Shown here: positions 1-11,100 of the stretch, piece after piece | Position numbering within the stretch: the stretch's first letter is position 1 | How the letters are laid out: every line of letters begins with the position of its first letter | Assembly: GCA_963921825.1 (NCBI GenBank) | Contig: OY997590.1 | Span: 45,587,039 to 45,651,038 of the forward strand | DNA from: Erodium maritimum | Lineage: Eukaryota > Streptophyta > Magnoliopsida > Geraniales > Geraniaceae | Direction of reading: 5' to 3' | Length of the DNA: 64,000 nt | Notes under the pieces: model-generated | Databases searched by the model: none | What the model saw: only the letters and a program-made list of their open reading frames with translations | Told to the model about the DNA's origin: nothing | Program-made: the position numbers and the translations under genes

Positions 1-444
1 TTAAAATCTGAATTTTTGAAAATAAAAACTAAATTTATAAAAAAACTGATTTCTATGTATTTTTAAAAATTAAAATCTGAATTTTTGAAAATAAAAATAA
101 TTTTTATAAATAAAAACTGAATTTATAAAAAAAAACTGATTTTATATATAAAAAAATTATTTGTCTATTCATTTATCTTTTAATTTGTTTTTTATTAGAA
201 AGGGTAGAATAGTAATGTCTCATGCAAAAGTCAAAAGGAAAAGTCAAAAGATTCATGATAAGGGTAAAATGGTCATTTCAGTTATACTTTAACTGCACAT
301 GTATAACAGAAATGGAATATTCCTTTAATTTTTCTAACAGAAGTGCGTGGACGATTCATAAGGGTAGCCAGACGACGTGGACAAAACATTGTGCACTATT
401 TCGTTTGTGGGCAAAACATTAGTGCATGTTTTCACAATTGTCCC
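1..444. mobile_element. Right end of a MULE-like non-autonomous element
   Basis: AT-rich sequence followed by a segment ending ACAATTGTCCC at 434-444. The terminal part (runs such as AAGGGTAAAATGGTCATTTC and CAGAAGTGCGTGGAC) resembles the right arm of the complete element at 8322-9062, which ends GGACAATTATCCC. The left end lies outside the window, so no target-site duplication can be tested. It sits in an intron of the FAM91 gene. No coding capacity is visible; the short open frames here are chance. Confidence 0.5.
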
Positions 445-2022
445 TTTATTTTACTAGCAACATGGCCTTAAGTTGTTTGATCTGAAGTTCAAAATTATGC
501 TTTAAATGGTAATTTGTAAGCAGTGTTTTAAGAATCCCGAGGACTGGGTGAAACATAATAACCGAGTTCGATATCATCTATTTTTCGTATACAGTTCTAA
601 AGTGTATATGAGCATTTGAAGGTCTGTGCATAGCATGAACACGAAAAGAAATTATCAATAATATGTCCAATTTACTTTTTAAATATAATTCAATTTCACA
701 AAACATAAATTAAAATGTGTGGAATTATCTTATTTCACTGAACTATTGTTTTTTTTTTCTTTAACATATGTATTGTATATATACATATATTGATAATTTA
801 GAGAAAGTGAAATAATTTTGATACACAGTGCTCTCAATGCCAAACCAGCAAGTATATATATATACACACACACATAATTGGAGAAAGCATTCAAAACTTT
901 GAAAATGGATCCTCAATATCTTAAATTTTAATTTTTCATTTGATATTTGACTTCAAAACATTTGGTTGACTCCTGATTGACATATAGGGGAACACTCCAT
1001 TGAAAACCAGTTTGGAGTGAAAACTAGGAATCAGATCTGGCCGTTGAAAATTATCCGTCAATGGTCCCTGATTTTTAGGGGATGTTTTGATTAAAAAACA
1101 GTATAAAACCAGAGTTTCCGAAATTACAAAAACGCCATTAGTAAATGAGTGAATCTCAGTCTTTAAGAATTACAATCTAATGGTTACGCATGCTTCCTAG
1201 TTATCATTCTAAAGAATGGTTTTTATTTGATTGTTACCTTGTATATACAAAACTAGTTTTTGCTGATTTCTTCCCGATTAGTAAAACGATCCTTATTTGT
1301 AGTCTCGCTGAGTTTTGACTGATCCTGAATTTTAGAACCTTGGAACCAATGAAATATGAATCTCCGTGCATCTTTGTACAGTGTCATCACTGTACATTCA
1401 TAAATTGATCCGGCTCTTTTTGTTCTCATGAGGGCTTTTGCTAATAAGCTAAAGTATTACTTTTGCACATCACTACCTTATTTGACTAGCATAAATTCGT
1501 AGTCTTTATCATTTTAATACTTTTACTTTGTAGTTTATATTATTTTTGAAGTATAAAGTCTCGTATTGATTAAAAATAGAAAATAAAAGGTACATATATA
1601 GTGAAAAAGTCAAACCCAACTATAAGATTAACATGTTAGTTGTGGTACCTAACCCGATATTTGTAGCTTGACTAAAAGTTCTATACTGCATCACAATGTG
1701 TTTGATTTGTGCTTGTGGTCATTTCACCATGTGATTGTTTATTGCCTCTCCAGTGGTCTCTAGTCCATATGTAGATATGAGTTGCCTGCTATAACCCAAT
1801 TTACATGTGAGGAAATGAGGGTAGTGTTGAATTATAAAGTCTCACATCGAATAAAAGTAGACCTTTTGTGTGTAGTCCAATTTAAACTTCTACAGCTGGC
1901 ATCATTGGTCTTTTACCTTGAAAATCAATGTAGTTTATTCAGGATTTACTATTATTTGCATTTCAACATATCAGTTAGATGTAATCTTGTCTTTCTGACC
2001 CTTACTTTTTTTACTGTACCAG
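445..2022 (+). other. FAM91 intron sequence with LTR/TRIM-like fragments
   Basis: About 1.6 kb of AT-rich DNA with no exon I can recognise. It ends in a pyrimidine-rich tract and a CCAG acceptor at 2019-2022. Near 1825 the sequence GAGGGTAG followed by TGTTGAATTATAAAGTC has the form of a polypurine tract plus the start of a TRIM/copia-type LTR, and a related string is near 1547. A short (TA)n/(AC)n tract is at 852-875. The N-terminal ~150 codons of FAM91 are not found here and should lie upstream of the window. Confidence 0.45.
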
Positions 2023-2145
2023 AAAATCATGTGGAAGCTGAATAAATCAATTGCAAAAGAATCATTACCTACACAACCTGTGGATTTTACAATAGAACCA
2101 TGGTGGGGAGTTTGTCTTGTCAATTTTACTCTGGAAGAATTTAAG
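2023..2145 (+). CDS. FAM91A1: FAM91 exon a (41 codons)
   Basis: The acceptor CCAG ends at 2022 and the donor GTGAGG starts at 2146. The exon encodes KIMWKLNKS through FTLEEFK in phase 0. The ATG inside it is an internal Met (…KIMWK in plant FAM91), not the start of the protein. Confidence 0.88.
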
Positions 2146-5100
2146 GTGAGGATCCTGAAATCCATGAGAGGTATTTATTGTGTTTTCTTCATCCAGTATT
2201 AAATATGTATATATATTTTTATGATCCTCATAGAAACTCTCAGAAGAAGAAACAGCGACAATCGATAAAGTTTGTAAGGAGGAAGTAAATTCATTTATAC
2301 TATTTGATCCTGAAGTTGTAAAGGGTCTCTACCGACGGGGGTTGATCTACTTTGATGTCCCCGTTTATGCTGATGACCGTTTTAAAGGTAAGTTGTTTAA
2401 GTTTGAACTGTGGCGTGGAAAGTAGATCTCTATGTTTATCTGTCTTGACCTCATTGTTGAAGAAATCTGTTTCTGAGCATCCTCGGTTAGGTTTGCTAGG
2501 TGGAATTCCCTTCTGAAAGTGCACTTATGGGCATTTTGTTGTGATAGTTTCTTCCTTGTGGCTCACATTGACTCATATTCGTCTTTGTTTTACTTTATGC
2601 AAATGGATTTATTGTTTCTCTCGAGTTACTCATTACCCGTCTATAAGAGCTATAGGCTTTGTTACTTATAACTTTTAGTTATATGTTATTTATCTCTGAA
2701 AGTTAAGGTGTAAACACAACAATACATATTATCCGAACCTTATCTCATAAACAAAGGTGCCAGATCGTTTGCATGCTATGAAATTATCACTACCAGTAGC
2801 CTATGTCATTCAATTGTTCCTTTTTTTTCTATGCTTTTAATCTGTAAATCTTGTTTATTATATTTTCATAATTGTCTCTTAATTCTCTCAAACCCAATTC
2901 TACTGTAGCTATATTTGTTATGCTTGAGGGTCAGACAGATTATTCTTTTAGTACTGTGGGAAGAACACTACTGTAATATCCCGTGAAAAATCTAATCTTG
3001 TCTGCCTTAACATATTTGAATAGAATTCATTTTTTTGGTTTCATAGGGCAGTAAACGGAAAGATTCTCCAGATGGGCATGGATTTAAATGCTATATGAAC
3101 TTGATGTGCGTTATCACTCATTTGGATAGATATGCAAACCAAACTTCTAACTGGTTTTTACACCTGGAACAATGAAATTTTATTTACTTTCTCTGTGTTA
3201 GTGTTCATTGTATCCCTTATCTAAGATGTATTTACCATTTACCATGCTTTCTTGTTGATTGTTTCAGAGCTTCATATAGGTTGAAAATATAATACTATTT
3301 TCTACCTTCAGTTCTACGTAAGTATGGGGAAAATGACATTTGTAAATGGGGTGGTTGTGACTTGTGAATTCAAAATAATGATATTTCCAATGGTTCAGTT
3401 TCCAGGCTTGAAGGGTTTGTTTCAAACAGGGAGCAGTCGTATGAAGATCCCATTGAGGAGTATGACAGCTATTAAATTAATTGCGTCCCTTGTTTGTCAT
3501 TAGGTTTTATTTACTGCCACTAACAATAGTTAATCCATACAGGTTACTGTATGCAGTTTTTGTTGTATCAGGTGAGAACGCTACTGTGGCTGAATTGGCT
3601 GCAACATTACAGGCTGATCTTAAGCAGCTGCAGGCTGCTGCATCTTTTGCTTGTCGATTGGGATGGGCAGTTAAAGTTTTTGATCCAGCAGCTGTTCTTC
3701 AAGATAACATTAGCATTCCTTGTTCTCCTAGACACTATGTTGATGAAAATGCTTCTCATTCTAGTGGAGGCTCAACACATATGTTTGCTGATGGTGATGG
3801 TCAACCAGGAGAATTGTCAGGGGCAGAAAACCATGGATCTACTGCTAGCCATTCTCGTGTTGCTTTGATAGTTGATGCCAACATAACTTCCTATCTCATG
3901 ATGGGATCTGTTTCACCTGGTTCGCTCCTTCTTCCTTTACATCTTAAGTTCGTAGGTTGAATAATCTGTGTTATCCCCTTTCTATCATTTCTGACTATCA
4001 GTTATACAAGTTAGAAAACCAAGGGTAAATACTATTCATGCTGCCAAGAAATAGAAAGCCCATAGCTAATGTTCTTGAATGATTATAAGTAGACAACGAG
4101 TCTCTTCCCTCTCTCTATTAATCTCTAACCAAGTTAGCAAAGGTTGGGGCCACCGACACAGTTTGAGGAGAGTTCAGCACATTCAAGAAGGATTATGTGT
4201 TTTCTTAAGTTCTGTTCTATTGTTTTAACATTCTCAATGAAGTCGTACCAAGTAATTTTGTTAGGAATTGCCGATAAAAGGATGGTAGTTGTTGAAGTTA
4301 TCACATCGGAGGAATGTGGATTAAATAACCTGTTCATATACTAGATGGGCCCTCCAGCTAATAGCTTAAGCTTTGGGGTTAGATTAGGACTTTAACAGTA
4401 ATTTCTTTCAAGTTAATTTTATGTTAATCTAAAATTGAAGAATCTTGTTTCATGTCGAGCGGGTGATCAATACGACTAAAAGCATCTCCAGCGGTTGTCG
4501 ATTGATCGTTGTTTGGGTGTCGTCACAACGCCTACAACGGCTCCTGCAACACTTCCTCGGCGTAGGAGGCGTTGCAACACCTTTCGTTGCAGTCGGTAGC
4601 CACAGTTTACTGCAAGGATCGGACGCGTCATCTCAGGCCCAACAGCTAGTCGCCGGGCCAATGGCGACGTTGCGTGTGGCGTCAAAATTTCAAAAAACCC
4701 AAAGATTTCCTATAAATACATTGTTACCCTTACACAAAACTCACACATCTCTTCTCTCCTACATCAATTCTCTTCCAAACTCCGTGCTTATTTTTTCGAT
4801 GGATCATCATCCAGCAGTAACAAAATTGTCTCAAATGACTCCCCGAGAAATAGAGCATGTGGCGGAAAGGATGGCTGAACTATTGGTCAAGCGAATTGCC
4901 AATTGGATTTCGGCAACGATACATCAAAGGAAAGAAGATGAGGCCGAGGGGTCACAGTCGACGGTGGCACCAAAGCGGAGAATGATAGAGCGAAATCGCG
5001 ACGACACACACGAGTGGTTGATAGTTGACTACTTTGTGCCTACTCCGGTGTACAACGACCAATTTCAGCGTCGCTTCCGGATGTCGAGGGAATTGTTTCT

Positions 5101-8100
5101 ACGAATCATGAATACATTAAGTGAGCGGTACGCTTATTTCCGTCAATGGCCCGATGCTACAGGGAAGCCCGGTGAACATCACAAGTATCATGGGCCATAC
5201 AACAAGGCTCCGAGATCGAGGAGTTCATCACCGTCTCCACAGTGACCTCTTCGATCACATTTAGGCTAAATGTGAAGATGTCGGTCAGAATTAGAGTTAA
5301 CATAATGTATTTCATATTTGTTATAAATAAAAATAGTAGTTTAATTTGGGGTTGTTTTCAAAATATCAAAATGTACAAAAACACCCAAACAATTAGCTCC
5401 TGCAACTAACTAGTTGTTAGTTGTTACCACTGCAGAGCTAGTTGCAGGAGCTAGTTGTTTGGAAGAGAAAGAAACTCAAAATGTAATCCTACAACTCCTT
5501 ACAACTAGCAAGGCTTAAACCATTGGAGATGCTTCAAGTATGAACTCTAGGTATAAAGATGTTTACACGTAGGCTAGGTAGCCAAAATGTTGTTTCATTC
5601 TAGCTATCTTGGTTGTTGGAACCCTGTTATAATGACATCTACAAATAAACTTCCCAAGTTGATTCACTAGTAGTTCTATGTTGTAGCACCCTCGATAACT
5701 TATCTTACACATAGGTCGTGAAGTAGGCAGATTACATGAGGGCATGTCATGGTCTTCTACATGTTCTAACATCTCTGCTCTACCTCACATTTGTGTCCTT
5801 TATCTGAATAATTCATGTTGTAATTTAATGTTTTTGCAGGCTTGAAATCTCATGCTGTAACCCTATATGAAGCGGGGAAGTTGGGTCATGCTAGCATTGC
5901 AGATCTTTGCAAGGATTTGAGTACATTAGAGGGAGCAAAATTTGAGGGAGAACTGCAGGAATTCGCAAATCATGCTTTTAGTCTCCGTTGTGTTCTGGAA
6001 TGTCTGCAGTCTGGTGGTGTCCTTACTGATGTACACAACGATGAAGTTTGCGATAAGACAAACGGGATAATGTTGAGCAATGATGAAACTACTACTCAAA
6101 CAGCTGAGATCAGTTTTACTGATAATTCAGGAGAATCTGGTAGAAATGTAGTTGTGAGTAGTGATGAGTGTGTAAATTCAACGGGATCTCAGGAGGGTTT
6201 TTCAGTCGTTCCTGTTAGTGGAAGTTGTGGGGGAGAGTTACTTTCTGGTACTTTGTCAGAAGATGGTAATTCATTAACTGAGGCATCTAGTTCAGACAGG
6301 AATTTCAAGAATGGAGGGAATGTGGTTCTAATTGGAGGTTCAGATGCTGGAAAAACTACTCTTAGGAGGAAAAAGAAGTATGGTGTTGATATTCTCCGCT
6401 GTGAAAGCTTAGCTTCTCTTTCACCTGCAACTTTAGAACGTTTGTTTGTTCGTGACTATGATATTGTTGTGTCCATAGTTCCTCTCCCTCATTCTTCAGT
6501 TCTTCCTGGACCAACAGGTCCCATTCATTTTGGTCCTCCCTCTCATTCGTCCATGACACCTTGGATGAAATTAGTGTTGTATTCAGCTGTGGCTAGTGGC
6601 CCCCTATCCGTGGTTCTTATGAAAGGACAATGTTTACGCTTGCTTCCTGTGCCATTAGCTGGTTGCGAGAAAGCTCTAGTATGGTCTTGGGATGGCTCAA
6701 CAATTGGGGGATTGGGAGGCAAGTTTGAAGGAAATTTAGTCAAGGGAAGTATACTTCTATATTGTATAAATTCACTTCTCAAACACTCAGCCGTGCTAGT
6801 GCAGCCCCTTAGTAGGCATGACCTTGACGAATCTGGAAGAGCTGTTACTTTGGACATTCCATTACCCCTAAGGAATTCTGATGGTTCAGTTGGTCATATA
6901 GAAAAGGAATTAGGTCTCAGTGAGGAGGAAAGTTTGAAACTGAACTCTCTGTTAACTGATATATCAAACAAGATAAAGTTATGCACGGTTGGTTATATTC
7001 GGGTGTTAAGACTTTTCATCAAAAGAGAATCAGACCTGTTGTTACATGATAACGAGAAGTGTGAATGGGTTCCTTTGGGTGTGGAATTCGGGATGCCACT
7101 TTTTAGTCCAAACTTATGCAACAGCATATGCAAAAGAGTGGTTTCATCGGAATTACTTCAAACAGATTCACTTTCTGAGCATCACAATGCAATGTATAGC
7201 TTACGAAAAATGTTACGTGATACCTGTGCGGAGTATCAAGCAACAGGTCCTGCTGCAAAACTTATTTATCACAAAGAGCAACCAAAAGCAGCTTCCCGCT
7301 TACTCATGAACTATGCTAGTGGAAGGTGGAACCCACTTGTGGATCCTTCTTGTCCCATTTCCGGAGCATTAAGTGAGAATCAGAGATCAAAACTTGCAGA
7401 TCGAAATCATTGTCGGAATGAAGTCTTAAGCTTTGATGGTACTATACTCAGGTATGAACCAACCTTTGTTTATTGTTTTCATAAAATATAGGGTTAACTG
7501 CCAAAACCTACCCTAAACTATTGTCCACGGCCAAAAAAAAAGACCTTATCTTTTGTCCACGCTTTTAAGGTGCACAAATTATTGTCCACTGTCGTTTTGT
7601 GGGAAACAGCGGATTACAGCTTTGGCTTATTATTTCTAATAACTCTCGTCATTTTGCAGTAGATTCGTGGGCAATTCATAGTGCATTCAATAGTTTGTGG
7701 GCAATTCATAATGGATTCAATAGTTTGTGAGCAATTACATTTTTCTAACAGACGACGGTGGACAATATTTTGTGCACCTTAAAAGCACGGACAAAAGATA
7801 AGGTCTTTTTTTTTTGGCTGTGGACAATACTTTACAGTAGGTTTTGGCAGTTAACCCTAAAATATATCCTCTAAAATGCCGTGTGTTACACAGGTATTGG
7901 TAGTCTGATTAGGTTACATGTAACTTAATCTGTAAATCTCAAATCATGATGGATTTGGTTAACTTCTTTTCCTCAATAATGCTACAAATTCTCTCTTTTG
8001 AGAGTTGACATGGTATTAGAGTTCGTAGGTAGTGGACATCTACATGTAGATAGATGTATTCTCTATTGTGCCCAGGTGGAAGTTCAACCCTAAACATGAG

Positions 8101-11100
8101 GGTAGTGTTGGAAGTACTAAAGTCACGCATAAAATAAAATATAGGAGAAATGACAAAACAATTCCTTGATGTTTCGGGTTCGAACAAATTGAAACCTGTA
8201 TGTTTCAAGTGGAGCAGATCGGGTCCTTGAAATTACATTCAACTGCATAATGGCATTAAAAATGCCTCTTCAAAAATATAATAATTCTCATCAGTCATCA
8301 CTGTTCTTTTAATTTTTTCATAGGATAATTGTCCAAAACTACCCTAAAATTTCGTCCACACACTTCTGTCAGGAAAACTTAACAGGAGAATCTGAAATGA
8401 CTATTTTACCCTTCTATGTTTGAATTGAATTTTAAGTAGATGAATTGAAAGACGATTATACCCCTTACTTTATTAAATCCTTAATAACTCATTAATGTTT
8501 TAATTAGCTTTAATTAATTCAAAAAAATTATTTCTCAATATTAATGTTTTCAAAATAAATAAATAAATTTATTTAATTAATTATTTCAAAATAAAAATAT
8601 TAATTATTTTTAAAAAAATTATTTAATTAATTATTTAAATTATTTAATTATTTGTTTCAAAATAATATAATTTTTTCAAAATTAATTTTTCAATTAATTT
8701 TTAATTTTTTAATTAATTAGTTTTTATTGTAATTTCTGTATTTTAAGGTTGAAAGCAAAATCTGAATTATAACATATTTTATAAAATTAGAAAATGATTT
8801 TTTTAATTTATATATATCTAAAATTAATTAGAACTTATTTTTTTGTTTATTTATTTATTATTTAAAAGGATAAAATGGTATTTTCCCTTCCAAAAGTCAA
8901 ATTAATTAGAACTTAATTATTTGTTCAGATTGTAAGGGTAAAATGGTAATTTCACTTTACCCTTAACAGGCAGATGGGTCACATGCATAACAGAATATTC
9001 TGTCCGATTTTCTGACAGAAGTGTGTGGACGGAACTTTACGGTAATTTCGGACAATTATCCCTTTTTTCATCTATATTTAGATTTTTATAGATATATATT
9101 TTCATTTTTTTAATATAAGGATATTGAATATTATACTTATTGAATACGAGACTAAATTTCCTCCAAAGAATACAAAATAGCTTCAAGTAGATCTTCATCA
9201 ATCTTAGTTCTTGTCTAGTTTACATCAGAAAAACATTCTATATGAGTGATTTAGGTAAGAGCATGCTTCATCATGGAGCTCCTTTCAAATAGACGTAAAC
9301 TGACTTACAATACTGACCCAAATGTTTCCTGACGAGTTAGGTTAGGTTATTCAAAATTTGTATCAAGTCTTCTGTATCTTACTGGTTCCTTGAATAGATC
9401 CCTCTCCTTCATGAGTTGCATATAAGGTTCCATGGGGTTAGCATAAGATTTTGCTTCTAATTTTCTTGTCTCAGTCAACAAGTTAAGTACATATTTTCTC
9501 TGAGATAAGAAGATGCCTTTATTGCTTCTCATCACCTCAACTCCCAAGAAATATTTTAGAATTCCCAAGTCCTTTTATGAAGCTTACCAGGAAGAAAGGA
9601 CTTCAGAGATAAAATTCCTATAGTATCTCTCCCTGCGATGACGATATCGTCCACACACAACAAGAAGAATAATACCTATTGTAATGTGTTTATAAAACAC
9701 TAAATGATCAACTTTTATTCATGCCAAACTCAACAATTGCTTTCTCAAAACTTCTCAAACCAGGCATGAGAGTTCTGTTTTAACCCATATAAAGACTTCC
9801 GAAGATGACATACTTTCCCATGCACCAATAAAGAATGGGAAGACCGATAACATCAACCCATAATATCCAACCCCAGTTAGTTTAAAATAAGAGCAGCTAG
9901 AGAAAGAAAAAAACCACGGCCTCAACCTGACCCAATCATTGGTTTCCAAAGTCTCCAACCCTGTTCTACTAGCAAATAAGAGGAGGACGGTCCTAAATCC
10001 CTAATCAACAAGTTCCATCCAATGATGCCAACCTACTTACGACCTATGGCAATGAAAAAGGCCGTGATGAATTATTAGCAACGACAATAACATAAAACCT
10101 GTAATTGGAATAAACCCAAACTCTTAACACGTTAGAATAAAGTAACAGGGAGAAATTGTGATGAATGTTCAGAACTGAACAGTTCTTTGCGGATTCAACA
10201 TAATGCATTCTAAGGTTGGTGGGCAATACTAGTTTCCATGGGGTTGTCGGGCATGGAGGGAGATGGAGAGCGTGCCGGCGAGGGGGACGTCCACTGGGGT
10301 CCCTGTCTGTCGGAGGAGAGTGCTGCGGACGTCGAGTACGTGCCCGGCATGGACCGATCGGATATTGATCCGGAGGAGGACCTGCAGGCTGCGTCTGAGG
10401 AGGAGGCGGCGTTGGAGGGGACGAGTCTGCAGGTGACGACAGGGCTGCCGGACGAGGCCGTGAGCTCGGAGGAACCGTGGACGCCGAGGATAGGAGGGAC
10501 GCCGGTCGTGTGCTTCTCGGCTGGGGAGGAACCGGGATGGGTCCCAGGGGGTAGGCTTCGCTAGGGGCCAGCATGCCTCCGTCGCATGCCGGCGAGGGGG
10601 CCTCGGCCACGGAAGACGGGAGCAGTCCGGGTCGCCGCTGCTGGCGTCAACGGGGGAGAGAGATACGCCGATACCGATATCTTCGGGATCGGCCTTGACA
10701 CCGGAGGACTTGCCGGAGGAGACACCGGCTGAGGTTGCTTGGCGCCGAAGAAAGGGGAAGGGCGTGGCGGCTGAGGAACCGGGTAGGGTTGAACGCCCGC
10801 CGGAGTCGGGTCGCGGGTTCATGGGTGATGCCCGATGGGCGGCCACGTTGGGTCGTAAGTCGATATGGGCCCAGGGAGAAGGTGGCGATGTGGCCCGATG
10901 GGCCTCGAGGTTTGGTGCGGGTCGGACGGATGAGGAGTGTGGCTTGGGTGTTGGGACCGAGGTCGGGCAGCACAATAGAGGGATCTCGCGCCCGAACCAA
11001 GCAGGAAAGTCCTACCCGACTCCTAGGGCTCAAGTGGGGGACCCCTATCCGGGGGGAGCCGACCTGGGGGGAAGCGATGGGGCAGCTGGACTCCCAAATG

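Larger units (their letters stand above)
4480..5534 (+). mobile_element. PIF/Harbinger element with internal deletion
   Basis: Terminal inverted repeats read AAGCATCTCCAGCGGTTG at the left and, inverted, AAGCATCTCCAATGGTTT at the right: the usual PIF/Harbinger end type. Flanks are TAA on the left and CAA on the right, so a 3-bp target duplication is possible but not exact. Inside are a TATA-type promoter, a shortened transposase frame and, near the right end, AACTAG/CTAGTT palindromic motifs. The element lies in the 1.9-kb FAM91 intron (3920-5839), which otherwise holds only AT-rich sequence. At about 1.05 kb it cannot encode the full transposase and is non-autonomous. Confidence 0.75.

Noticed and set aside
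1782..2045. 87-codon frame overlapping the first visible FAM91 exon
   Set aside because: It runs through intron and exon in the wrong frame; the exon reads KIMWKLNKS in another frame.
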